A stretch of 64,000 bases of DNA, taken from NCBI RefSeq assembly GCF_040954645.1, contig NC_092803.1:84926417-84990416 (forward strand), in the 5' to 3' direction. Under the pieces are notes generated by a model. It saw only the letters and a list, made by a program, of their open reading frames with translations, searched no databases and had not been told where the DNA came from. Positions 10,401 through 21,067 of the stretch are shown piece by piece; positions within the stretch are counted from its first letter, which is position 1, and every line of letters starts with the position of its first letter. Position numbers and translations under genes: made by a program. Source of the stretch: Diabrotica undecimpunctata. Lineage: Eukaryota > Arthropoda > Insecta > Coleoptera > Chrysomelidae.

Positions 10401-11999
10401 TATAGTGTCCCCAACGTCTGGAGTTTGTTGTAAAACGTTACAAATAGCGCCATTGTAAGTTCTGTCTTTACATTTTGTTATTATTATTTGTAATAACTGT
10501 TAAATAAATATGTAATGTTTCTCTCTAAACCAAGTGTAGAATTATTTCCTTTAAAGAGATTTTAACTCTTTTAATATTTTTTAGAAAAGAAAAGCCTTTC
10601 TTTTTATCCAGCAAAAGGATTCTGTTAAACGGAGTCCTTTTCAAATAATTTAGGAACCTTCTTGTGTTTGTTGTCCAGGAAATCCATGTAAGTATTTTTT
10701 TGATTCATTTCTTTGTAGTTACCCCTTTCTAGTCCCTCTTTTATTCAGGTACTTACGACCCAGCTCTCCAACCAAACCAAGAGTAGCCATTTGCTGACGT
10801 TTCGGTTTATTTGCTTACCCTCTCAGTAGCCCAGTAATTTCTGTTCCAACTGAGTTGGTCTGTGTCGTTTTAACTGACAAGAACCACGTGTTAAAAACCG
10901 AGCAGGGAGACATGTAGCCCCTCAAGTATTAAATTTTATCCAATGTCATCGACCTAGAGTCACCATATAATTTAGTTTTGGAAAGATGTAAACCCATATA
11001 TGGATGTCGTAGCCACAAATTCATTGTTAGCTTTAAGTACATAAGGCACTGAAGATGATCTGATTAGATCGAAAACGTTATGCTACTGTATAAATTTTGA
11101 CGACACTTAAAAAACTAACTATATGTTTTAACGTATGTAAAAGTTATGTAAAAGTTTTAACTATATGTTTTTATATACCTAAATACAATGGTGAAGTGTT
11201 TTAACTTCTGTATGTTTTTTTAAACGATGGTATACAGCCAACTACTGAAATTTTCCCATTAATTTTTATTAATTTAAGTTTTATGTTTCAGGAAATCAGG
11301 TGATGAGTGGCTTTAGATGCGAACTGTAAACTTTCCATATTCTAGAAAACAAGCCGTAATTTAAATTTGTTTTTGAAATTTCACTTATTCAACATGAAAG
11401 TGTTTAACTATATATACAGGTCATGGAAATCAGTAAATGAAAAAATAGAATCAAGATTTGTTACTAACCAACAAAAGAAAATAACTTTACCGTCTAAACT
11501 TAATGATAGGCACCTAAATAGCTTCGTGAGTAAAATATTGACCTTTGTGAAAATTACTGTTACTTTACAAAAATAAATACTTACTCAGTATATATATGTA
11601 TATGTGTGTCCTTTCCAATGATAATACTTTTTAATTTAATGGGCTTTTGTAATAAAGAAGTAAATACGTCACTTAAGAAAATGGCATATTTTTTTTCTTT
11701 GCTTGTTGTATGTCTCGTAGTACATTATTTCCATGCATAAGATGTATACAAGAATATATGTCCTCAACAAGTTGTATTGTTAAATAAATGAGTGCGTTAA
11801 TACAAATTAGGCACAAAATAGCTTATTGTTAAATTTAAAGTTATTATTTCCTGTAATTTAATAAATATTATGCGTTTTCCCTTATAAGTAATACTGTAAA
11901 AAATAGTTTGTTGACCTTATTTACATCCATCAAAGGCCTCCAAAATTAGAATGAAAAATGTCTTATATTTAATTTTGTCCAAGTATACAATCGTATGTT
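10401..11999. other. Gene-free stretch
   Basis: No supported gene. 10415-10560 has an AATAAATATG poly(A)-like segment and could be an LTR or LINE end. One hammerhead-like motif lies at 11049-11079. A 69-codon ORF at 11367-11576 has no recognisable similarity. Confidence 0.5.
11049..11079 (+). ncRNA. Hammerhead-ribozyme-like motif
   Basis: Reads CUGAAGA, a five-pair helix (GAUCU/AGAUC with loop GAUU), then GAAA and ACGUU. This has the CUGANGA and GAAA core boxes of the hammerhead ribozyme in the right order around a stem II. Minimal hammerheads of this kind are known from Penelope-like retroelements. No Penelope protein is recognisable nearby, so this may be a leftover terminal repeat. Confidence 0.45.
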
Positions 12000-13540
12000 C
12001 TACTATCGATATTATACGGGGGGCGAAGATTTAATTGAAGAAAACGAAAGAAATGAAAGCAGATACCTCTAGATACTACAGGAGCCCTTACATTCTTCGC
12101 TAAACCTTGTAATTTTCTATTAGCAACAATTAAAATAACTATTCAATCAAAATCAGGACATATGATAACAGCCAAAGCACTTCTCGATAATGATATTCAA
12201 AAAATGTACCGTCAAATAAATATCATCCCAAATAAAACCAACCTGTAAAATATCAAACTGTGCCAAAAATCTAAACTGTGCGGAAGTGATATCCAAATCA
12301 AAAACGTCTTTAATCAAGTTTTAGGACTTTCATGGAACCCTTCTCCAGACACACTCTCAATTTCAGTACCTTAAGCCCCAACTGACACTCACGTTAAAAA
12401 AAGAATTGCCTTCTCCACTTTAGCTAAAATGTATGACCCCTTAGGGTTGATAACTCCTGTGATTTTACATGGAAAGTTATTCATTAAAAAACTTTTTCTC
12501 GAACGAATGGACTGGGACGATATCTTGCCTCCCTCTTTGAAAAAAGAATTGACAACCTTTGTAAATAACATACCTCTTACAATCCATAAAAATCCCACGC
12601 TGTCTATTTAAGATATTTTCTTAATAAGAAAATCACACACATACAAATTCATGGCTTTGCTGACAGCATTCTGTATACTCTGATAACACAGTTTCCTGCA
12701 TACTGGTTATAGGAAAATCTCGGGCAATCCCTATCAGGACAACTACCCTACCTAAACTCTGTGCCATGCTACTCCTCTTAAAACTCACCAATAGAATCAT
12801 ATCAATATGATTGAGCCTCTAGTGTCAATTTGTGAAGCGATTCAAGGATAGCACTATCGTGGATACAATCTCGCGCATCTCGTTGTAATACCTTTATTTC
12901 CAATGTAGTTGCTCAAATTGCTGAGTTTACAAATTCCTTTTACTAGCGCCACATAAAATCTGCCGATAATACTGCCGACTTCCCATCTCGAGGATTACTA
13001 GCACAAATCATTTTTAAATTAGATTTATGATGGTCGGGCCCCTCATTTCTGCAAAACCCCAATGTAAATCTCGCTCATCTTAATGAAAAAATTGATAAAT
13101 GCAATTTAGCAGAAGACAGAAAAATCTCCCTTCTTACCACTAAACCTACCGAAGAAAATTTTTGGCATAAAATATTTCTAAGATTTTCTAAATTTTCTAA
13201 ACTAGTGCACACAATAGCATATGTTCACAGATTTATTTACAATTCAAGATTTCCCACTAAAACTCTTACTGGTCCACTATCTGTAGATGAACTCCTAACG
13301 TCCACTAACTCAATTTGTAAAATTGTTCAACAGCAACACTTCAGTTCAGAAATATCTGAAATCCAAAATAGCAAATCACTGTCAAATAAAAACATGGTCT
13401 CATTCATAAATCACTCTGGATTTTTATGTGTCGGTGGACGCTTAAAAATACAGACATTCTAGAATATCACACTCTATTTTACTTCCCTCTAAATCACATG
13501 TAGTCACTCTATTGCTTTCACACGCTTCACAATAATTTTT
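12000..13540 (+). pseudogene. BEL/Pao retrotransposon Pol fragment
   Basis: Readings in several frames give BEL/Pao hallmarks: the region after the RT active site near 12010-12130, then VLGLSWNPSPDTL near 12320, then MYDPLGLITPVILHGKLF at 12429-12490 with the following LDWDD-like segment, and the pre-integrase region at 13205-13462 ending in CVGGRLK. Many stops and frameshifts are present. The RT palm motif itself and the integrase core are not seen here; a later integrase piece is at 18290-18790. Confidence 0.8.
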
Positions 13541-14249
13541 TTATTTGTAATAATTTATTTTTGCTACAAATTATCGCCCAGTAACAATTGTAGTTGTGTA
13601 GTTGTGTTTTCCCTTTGTCCCTTTGTTTTCTACTAAGCCCATCTTTGACGGTGTTTCTTATGCCACGGGTTAGTTGGAGATTGTGAACGAGAAGACTCAT
13701 TAGTGAGTAGTTAAGAAGATTCGACCAATTGTAGTCGCAGTAGCAGATTGTGTTTTTTGTGTTTTTTTTTCTTGTATCTGAATGACCGCAAGTGTCATAC
13801 TCGTGATCGGAGGTGCTGTTTTGTTTTGACTAGGAGCAGTCTCATTTAGTTTTCAGAACAAGAACTGATTTATTTTGTGTTATTTTGTGTAACTCACTCA
13901 AAAGTCAAGTTTTTCAATATTATAAATATTTTTGTCTCCCCCTGTATGTGAAGTTTATTAGTTTCTTGTTTTGAACCATTTTTTTTTTTCAGTTACATTG
14001 TGTATTTGCTTTTATCCAATTTTTGTTAAATCCCAATTTAACTGTCTCTGTTTATGTGATTCGTCTAAAATAAACATCCCATAGCGAGGAATGAATTTCG
14101 TTTGTTTATAAATCATTTATTTCGTATGCAAACGTATTTCGTATTTCGTACGCAATTCCGTTCGAAAATATAGGTCAAATTTCTTCATAGAGATTATAAG
14201 ATTTTATTTCTTTTTAATTTTGAATGTTTTAAATGTCTTGTATCGTTCT
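13541..14249. other. Gene-free stretch between BEL/Pao and PIF/Harbinger pieces
   Basis: T-rich on the plus strand, with poly(A)-signal-like AATAAA near 14075. No open frame or recognised element. Confidence 0.4.
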
Positions 14250-15215
14250 GGGTCCTGATTCTATTTCATTTCGATGTCGAAATTTAAAAGCGACTACGCC
14301 ATGACAGTCGCAATCGCTAGCGATTCTCATTTATTTCGATTGTAGTTAAAACTGGGGATATTTACTTTATTATTTTGACACTGCTGAAAATTTGGGTCGA
14401 CCCTTTTGTTTATTGGCTGCACGCTGCACTACGCAGACTACGCTTGTTGAATGTTTGTTTTGTTTACGTTACGTGAACGTCTTTTTTTTCTTGTTTGAGT
14501 TGTTAAATCATAAATAGTGGCCATTTTCAATTATATTTTGAATTGAAAGAAAAGATGGCAAGAAAAAAAAAGGCGATGTGGGAAATCCTTAAGTTATAAC
14601 CACTAAGATTTGACTTAGTGGTTATATTCTAATATATTTTTAAATTTACTGCAGCTTAGTAATACTAACTCTAAACATTTTGGGTATCCTAGAGGCATAA
14701 ACACCTTCTTCCAAATATGGTTCTAATACCATTATTAAATAATTTGCAGCTTGTTTATTAAGCCGGAATTGCTGCCTAAATTGAGCATCACTTAGTGAAA
14801 AAGAATTTTGAGTATCCCGTAATATCATTCTTATCCTCCGTTGTGAGCGTCGGATATCTATCCTCTCTAATTCCTCCAAAACTAGCAAATGTCCGTAAAA
14901 CACAGCCATATTAATACTTTTTGCCTCAGTTTTCCTTGCAAGGATCAAAACACAACACCGCCTACCTAAACTGAACCTAAGTTCACTTCTCCGTTCTCCC
15001 AGTCCAGCCCGTCATGTCAGATTAATTTCGACTCGAAATGAAATTTCAACCAGTTTCTTGAAGTTGAAATTAATTTCGATAAATCGAAAATTAGTGACGT
15101 CGTTTGGTTAGTTCAGCTGAAATCCACAAGGTTCGCAAAGTCGCATTTCGACGTCGCCATATTAATTTCGACATGTTTTGAGTCAAAATATCAATTAGAA
15201 TCGGGGCCCTGAAAT
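14250..15215 (-). mobile_element. Degraded PIF/Harbinger transposon
   Basis: Near both ends there is an inverted pair (GGTCCTGATTCTATTT at about 14250, and the reverse complement of GGGCCCCGATTCTAATT at about 15215), matching the style of PIF/Harbinger termini. A HARBI1-like N-terminal coding piece lies inside on the minus strand. The interior is rich in short inverted segments such as CGAAATTAATTTCG. The flanking 3 bp duplication could not be confirmed and most of the nuclease gene is missing. Confidence 0.6.
14646..14948 (-). pseudogene. HARBI1-like transposase N-terminal fragment
   Basis: 100-codon frame containing SLSDAQFRQQFRLNKQAA and a following LEPYLEE segment, which match the N-terminal helical region of PIF/Harbinger transposase-derived nucleases. 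The DDE nuclease domain is absent; after Gln100 the frame stops. A deletion derivative rather than a working gene. Confidence 0.68.
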
Positions 15216-15947
15216 CGATGGAATGATCTTTTGTGTCAAGTAAGCTCTTGTATAGGTAATTCGTCAAACAAATATAGGAGATTTGCAAAAAAGTTATTTT
15301 TATCATAGCATGGGTAATGTGATGAAAGTTTTAGTACAGGTAATGTGTGAAAAAAATTTTTAATTTCCTAAAAAGAAAATGTTTTCTGTTTTACAGTCCA
15401 TGTTTTTTCCTGGTTCTTTTGTGTTATAAGTAGGAGGAAATAATGATGCGACTTCGTTTTGTCCATGGCTAAGGCCGATTCGTTAGTGACAGAACGGGAA
15501 TATTGTTATGTTCTTCTGTCTATTAGTTTCGTGTCTTTGTGTGGTGAGATGTTGTAGTAGAGGTATGTTAATGGTACTGGAATGTATTAGTTTGTGGTTG
15601 AGTATTGATATTTTTGAGATATCGTATAGGACGTACAGGCACGTGACCTGGATTTTTGTATCCTTGGATATTTCTGTTGATGTGACTGCGTAGCAGCATT
15701 CCTTTTTGTAAGTTTGACATTGTTGTGGTCTTCTAATATAGTTTATTAGACCAAATAGAAGGGTAAGGCCTTTCTATGTGTTGATGTAAGACTACTGCCC
15801 AAGTCTCAGTAGCTTTCCTTAGGGTTGTGGTGTTAGTGGTGTAATGTTCATGATTTGGTAGAAGCGGAGGTAAAAACACTTGCATTGTCCATTTTGACGC
15901 TTTGATATGCTGAGGTGAAAGTACCTGACCGCCCCTTTTGTGAAAGT
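15216..15947. other. Gene-free stretch
   Basis: No recognised element. An 85-codon minus-strand ORF (15733-15990) and its continuation in the same direction read like degraded coding sequence but match nothing I know. Confidence 0.4.
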
Positions 15948-15958
15948 AGTGTGTATGT

Positions 15959-16009
15959 GATGATCGCCAACGTCCGGAACGGATAGGCACTTTAAGAAGA
16001 AGAAGAAGA
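15959..16009 (+). mobile_element. Extremely 5'-truncated LINE insertion (~51 bp)
   Basis: A perfect 11-bp duplication AGTGTGTATGT at 15948-15958 and 16010-16020 brackets only 51 bp. The insert reads like the last codons of the LINE at 16043-17097 (MMIAN followed by a short tail; same GGCACTT end) and finishes in an (AGA)n tail, on the opposite strand to that LINE. It is a target-primed insertion that stopped almost at once. Confidence 0.75.
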
Positions 16010-16042
16010 AGTGTGTATGTCGACTGTGAAACTACGTTCGTT

Positions 16043-17097
16043 CTTCTTCTTTAAGTGCCATCTCCGCGACGAAGGTTGGCAATCATCATGGCTATTCTGA
16101 CTTTAGAGGCAGCTGCTCTGAACAATTGCCTTAAGCTGCAACCAAACCACTCTCTCAGATTCTTCAACCAGGAAACGGGTCTTCTTTCTACGCTTCGCTT
16201 ACCCTCTACTTTTCCCTGAATTTTGAGTCTCACGATGTTGTATCTTTCGCCTCTCATCACATGTCCGAGATATTGCAATTTCCTTTCTTTTATTGCATTT
16301 TCCATTTCCCCCTCTTTGCCTATTATCCTTAACACTTCTGTATTCGTGATTCTATCTACCCATGAAATTCTTAACAATCTTCTAAATGTCCACATTTCAG
16401 ACGCGTTAAGTCGATTTATTGTTTTCCGTTTTAATGTCCATGATTCAGCTCCATACTAGAGTACACTGTGTACATAGCATTTAATTAGCCTTATTCTGAG
16501 GGCCAATGTCAGATCTTTGCTGCATAAAATCTTTTTCATTTTAACGAAGTTAGTGCGTGATTTTTCAATTCTGACTCTTATTTCTGCAGTATAATCGTTA
16601 TTTTCTGTGATTATCGTTCCCAAGTAAGTATATCTTTTTACTCTCTCAATCTGCTGGCCGCCTACCGTTAATATTTCGTTTACTTTTATGCCGACTGTCT
16701 CGTTTACCAAAGCTTCTTGTATGATTTCTTGAGAATAAGCATTAAACAATAACGGCGACAGTATGCAACCTTGCCTGACCCCTCTCCTTATCTCCACTTC
16801 TTCTGACACTTCTCTTCCAATTTTCACATTTGATCGTTGGCTGTAGTATAAAATTGATATCAATGTTACATCCCTCACATCCAGATTCTTGTTTTTGAGT
16901 ACTTCTATAAGTCGGTCATGTTTTACCTTATCGAATGGCTTGTTGTAGTCTATAAAGCATACATAAAGATCTCGATTAACATCCAAATATCTTTGGGTCA
17001 GCACGTCAAAAGAAAATAATGTCTCTCTTGTGCCCATTCCATTCCGAAATCCAAACTGGGAATCACTAATATCCATCTCCAGCTTAGCTACGTTCGT
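16043..17097 (-). mobile_element. 5'-truncated LINE with 11-bp target duplication
   Basis: Flanked by CTACGTTCGTT at 16032-16042 and 17098-17108. The 3' end (left) carries a short (AAG)n tail. It contains the C-terminal half of a reverse transcriptase gene and is inserted only about 20 bp from the mini-LINE of the same family. Confidence 0.88.
16051..17076 (-). pseudogene. LINE reverse transcriptase C-terminal part, active site deleted
   Basis: Reads DSQFGFRNGMGTRETLF, FIDYNKPFDKV, then RRGVRQGCILSPLLFNAYS, and after about 20 residues jumps to GGQQIERVKRYTYLGTII: the segment with the catalytic (Y/F)ADD box is missing. A TAG at 16456-16458 then interrupts the frame, which continues in the same frame with the tail domain (YLGHVMRGERYN) to 16051. 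Non-LTR retrotransposon of a Cys-poor, HVxRG-tail type; the clade is not assigned with confidence. Not functional. Confidence 0.85.
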
Positions 17098-17129
17098 TAA
17101 ACAACTGAAATAGTTCTAGTACTACCGTT

Positions 17130-18259
17130 AAATAACTCACTAAGAATTCAAAGTCTTATGTAGTGATTCTGTTGAAATTTTGCTGAGGAATAGTGAACAT
17201 TTCTTTGTGATTTGTATGACGAATATGTTGGATTCAATTATCATCCGTAGAATGATGAGATTTATTTCTTGATGGTGCCCTTTTATTCCCTTTCCAAACT
17301 ATGTCTTTGACCTTATTAGTTGTCACGAGAGGAACGGCTAGGGCGATGAGTTTTGGATTCGTCCGCCAGGTGACCTGTTGAGATTTTAAGGAAGATAAGC
17401 ATTAGTTTTCGCCTTGTGTATATACTCTTCTTCTTTACTTTTCTTGCCATGAAGTTTATTATTGAGGATTATTGAGGACGGATTGTAATATTTTTTTCCC
17501 TTTGTAAGATTGTAATGATTTTTCTGTTCCTTTGGAAGATTGTAGTGACGTTTTTGTTCCTTTGGAGGACAGTCGTAACTTTCTTGTTTTTTTTTTTGGA
17601 AGACTGTTACGATTTTTTTGTTTTTTTTTTAAATATTAGTTTGAGACTGAACTATTTGTGTATCGATTATGGTTTGTATGCCATGTGCCGCTTTTCCTTC
17701 TTCTTTTCCAAGATTGTGTATTAACGATTTGGATTTATTTTTTTCTTTTGTCCTTTTGGGAGTTTACTGACTTGAAAATTTTTCACTTTGATCGATCCCG
17801 CAGGATATTCTTATAGAACTATTGGCTATCCTGTTTTTCTTCTTTTTGTCTTAGTTTGATTTTTAATCAGTAGTTGGAAATCCAGCGGTTGACTGTCGTA
17901 GTCAACTTTATTATTGTTTGATGCTATTTTGGTTATCTACCTAGTGAATAACCATAGCGAAGCTTGCTTAAGCTACTTTGTTGGCATTCGCCTTTGTTGA
18001 GCTGGAAGCACCCTTCTTTCCGATCTCAGAAACTTCAACATTGGAATGATAGTTTACTTAGTGCAGCAAGTTCACTTTTTATTTTAGTAAGTTCCTTGTT
18101 TAGTAAATACCTTTTTGCACTATTTTTGTTAATTTAATCTGATAACTGAGGACTAGAACCGGACAGTAGTAACTTTAAATTCACTATGTCAATTAATTTC
18201 TGCTTTTTTAGCTTATTTAGTTCCGCTGTTAAAACTGCGACTTGACTATCGGACGCCAT
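17130..18259 (-). pseudogene. LINE ORF1 remnant with internal tandem repeats
   Basis: Minus-strand ATG at 18257-18259 begins MASDSQVAVLTAELNKLKK, the leucine/lysine-rich start seen in ORF1 proteins of insect LINEs; it is open for 41 codons and then broken by many stops. Between about 17470 and 17650 there are roughly four copies of a ~37-bp unit (core TTCCTTTGGA.GA), which on the minus strand encode a repeated KGT-LQS motif. The ATG sits about 30 bp from the BEL/Pao integrase piece, so this is probably the true 5' end of a LINE inserted in that element. Confidence 0.5.
17470..17650. repeat. Imperfect ~37-bp tandem repeat
   Basis: Three to four diverged copies of GATTGTARTGA-TTTTTCTGTTCCTTTGGA-like units. 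Confidence 0.6.
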
Positions 18260-18289
18260 CTTGAGTATGAGGAATTTAGGAATCCGCTA

Positions 18290-18804
18290 TAAATTCTACA
18301 AAATTTCATATTCGTCGAATATTAGGCAGTGCCCACTTGACGATTAAAGAATTAGCTACTGTAGTAATTCATATAGAGGCTATATTAAATTCCAGACCAA
18401 TTTGTTATCTATCTAGCGACCCCGCCGACTTTAAATGCCTGACTCCCGGACATTTTCCTATAGGCAATGCACTCACTTCTTACTCTGTATAAGGAATCAC
18501 TCACTTACCTAAAAATATACTAAACCTCTTTCAACGTTGTACTCAGCTTCAACAGCACTTTTGAAAGAGATTTTATTTGGAATATTTAAAGAGATTACAG
18601 GGACGAAATAGATTATCTTGTTCCCTTGATGGAGGATGAGACTCCTCCTCTTAGGTGGCCTTTGGCCAGAATATTAGAAATATTTCCTGGCTTAGAAGGA
18701 AAGGTCAGAGCTGTACGGATTTGAACCAGTGAAGGAGTCTTCATTAGGCCCATCACAAAGCTATGTCGCTTGACTCAGGATTTTTAATTTTGATTGTTGT
18801 TTAT
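18290..18804 (+). pseudogene. BEL/Pao integrase C-terminus (DUF5641 region)
   Basis: Reads IRRILGSAHLTIKELATVV, AILNSRPICYLSSDPADF, LTPGHFLIGNALTS, then LQQHF.KRFYLEYLKRLQ and MEDETPPLRWPLARILEIFPG, followed by VFIRPITKLCRL. This series of motifs is diagnostic for the end of the BEL/Pao integrase. Stops are present (for example in the LQQHF.KRF segment and after VRAVRI). It ends at the RTE-like LINE inserted at 18804 and continues beyond it at 20714. Confidence 0.85.
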
Positions 18805-18828
18805 GCTGTTGCTGTCTGCGTCTTTACA

Positions 18829-20610
18829 GCAGACTCAACAGGGAAGCAGAGAAGGAAGTCACTAAAAGAAAAAACGAAATGTGGGAAGAGAAATGCGAAG
18901 AGATGGACCGATGCTTAGGTGGAACCAAAGTGACACAAGCTTGGAAATTCATAAAAAGTATTAGAAAAGAAAGAAAAGATGAGGGAAATATAAACCTGAT
19001 TCAAAATAAAAAGTGGGAAAAATATTACGAAACGCTATTAACAGAAAGTAGGCACGAATTTATGAAAAGACCTGACCATATCTCAATGACAGAAAACTCA
19101 GAGGTGCATAAGATAAACAAAGAAGAACTGAAAAAAGAATTAAAACAAATGAAAAATGGAAAAACACCCGGGCCTGGAGACATTCCCATCGAGTTGGTTA
19201 AACATGGACCGGATGCTCTTTTGGAAAGCTTAGTGAATATTTTTAATAAATGCTTAATTGAAGGCCAAACGATTCCAGACGATTGGAATTTGTCCCACAT
19301 TATCCCCATTTATAAAAAGGAAGACAGAAAAGAATGCGGAAATTATAGAGGCATTAGCGTAACTAACTCGCTGGGAAGGTTATATGATCGTATATTGAAA
19401 AGAAGAATAGAAGAGGAGTATAAAGAAATTGAAGAACAAAGCGGCTTCAGAGCAGGAAGATTGTGCGTGGACAACACATTTGCCCTTCAACAAGTAAATG
19501 AAAAACGAACAGCTCGAAACCTCCCTACGCATCTGGTATTTACAGATCTGGAGAAGGCTTATGATACAGTTCCTTTAAAACTCTTATTTAGTGTCTTGAC
19601 GAAAACTGACCTTAGTAAAACATATCTAAAAGCAATACTGAACATCTATAAATGTCTTCAAAGCACTGTAAAAACAGGAAATACTTTCTCAAGGGTATTT
19701 ACAGTAACGAAAGGCTTGAGACAAGGATGTTGTCTTTCCCCCACCCTATTCAAAATATATATCCAAGAAGCACTGCACCAGCGGAGACAAAAATGTGCGG
19801 GAATGGGGTTGAAGCTTAATAACCATTATCTGACAACGCTGTTCTTTGAAGATGATTAAGTCCTAATTGCAAGCTGTGAAGAAGATGCAGATTATATGCT
19901 TAGAAAGCTCAAAGATGAATACGAAAAATGGAAGATGAGTATGAATATGTCTAAAACAGAATATATGCGAATAGGCAGTGAAGACGAAGACCCGGATTTG
20001 GAAATTAGACAAATGAAAAGGTGCTACGAATACAAATATTTGGGAAGTATTATCTGCAGTAAAGAAACAACGGAACGAGATATAGACTATAGAGTGCAAC
20101 AAGGTAGGAAGAGTGTTCAAAGTCTGAATTCGATACTTTGGTCCAACAAAGCTGCTATGAGAACTAAAATGACTATCTACAAAGTAATTGTAGAGCCCAT
20201 TCTTACATATGGAGCAGAATGTTGGCAAATGACAGTAAAAGGAAAGAAAAAAGTTCACACGGTTGAAATGGACTGCCTGAGAAGAGCTTGCCGTATATCA
20301 AGAGTAGAACGTATACCTAATTCTGAAATTAGAAGAAAAACAGATAGAGTACATACAACTTCTGAAAAAATAGAAACTAGACAGTTAATATGGTATGGAC
20401 ACGTACAGAGGATGGACGACAACAGATGGCCAAAAAGAGCTATGGAATACAATCCAAGTAATAGAAGGAAACGAGGAAGGCCAGCAAAGTCTTGGATACA
20501 AGGTGTTATGGAAACCATGAAAGACAGAGCCATTGATGAAGACACCTGGAGAGATAGAGAAAAAGATGGCGATCGAAATGCGGGAAGCGGCAGAAGCTGT
20601 TGGATCTCCG

Positions 20611-20612
<2 letters not shown>
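18829..20612 (+). pseudogene. RTE-like LINE reverse transcriptase, one nonsense codon in the active site region
   Basis: One frame covers RT and the C-terminal tail: GKTPGPGDIPIELVKHG, NYRGISVTNSLGRLY, EEQSGFRAGR, FTDLEKAYDTVPLKLL, KGLRQGCCLSPTLFKIY, and the tail IWYGHVQRMDDNRWPKRA and RRKRGRPAKSW. The catalytic box, expected FADDQ, reads FEDD followed by TAA (19857-19859): Ala to Glu and Gln to stop. The frame then continues unbroken to the (TA)n tract. The endonuclease half is missing by 5' truncation. Inactive. Confidence 0.9.

Positions 20613-20700
<88 letters not shown>
20613..20700. repeat. (TA)n tail of the LINE
   Basis: About 88 bp of pure TA between the LINE C-terminus and its right target duplication. 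The apparent Tyr-Ile repeat protein is an artefact of this tract. Confidence 0.95.
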
Positions 20701-20702
<2 letters not shown>

Positions 20703-20848
20703 TTGTTGTTTATTGCTTTATTCCTTGTTCCTGCTTACTTTCTTGTTCATATATCATAGGTCTTCTGTATCTTCTCACGTTCCAACTTAACCATTAGATT
20801 TCATTCCTTTCTTATCTTTCTATCTCATTATTGAATGAGACATTCAAC

Positions 20849-21067
20849 GGCCGGGGAGTATGTTTGGACTTCACCCAAACTGGCAACAGCGCTCCTACGT
20901 CTTACCCCTCGCTGCAACATCGCGCGGTCCAAAATTTGACTCTGCAAAAGATTGCACACAGAAATCTCTCTCTTACGTTTTAACTGCCGAGCGAAGCAGC
21001 CACATCGGTGAATCATCCGATCACGTATTGTAAGTTATAATATTTCTTATACAAAAGCAGAGAGCAA
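20849..21067 (+). repeat. Probable BEL/Pao polypurine tract and start of 3' LTR
   Basis: GGCCGGGGAGTA (20849-20860) followed by TGTTTGGACTTCACCC resembles a polypurine tract and LTR start, positioned as expected after the BEL/Pao integrase end once the LINE at 18805-20700 is discounted. A LINE interrupts it at 21059-21067. The LTR would resume at 23683, where an AATAAA signal occurs near 23787; its true end is unclear and no 5' LTR partner was found. Confidence 0.5.

Larger units (their letters stand above)
18805..20700 (+). mobile_element. RTE-like LINE, 5'-truncated, (TA)n tail, 13-bp target duplication
   Basis: GATTGTTGTTTAT occurs at 18792-18804 and 20701-20713. The insert is a plus-strand LINE lacking the endonuclease and ending in about 88 bp of (TA)n, the short-tandem-repeat 3' end usual for RTE-type elements. 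It is inserted into the BEL/Pao 3' region. The first ~25 bases are not coding and may be an insertion-associated rearrangement. Confidence 0.9.

Noticed and set aside
15508..15693. 61-codon Cys-rich plus-strand frame
   Set aside because: No signal, motif or neighbouring support; chance frame in gene-free DNA.
17515..17724. Phe/Val-rich 69-codon frame resembling membrane segments
   Set aside because: Arises from the 37-bp tandem repeat read on the wrong strand; the minus strand is the coding one.
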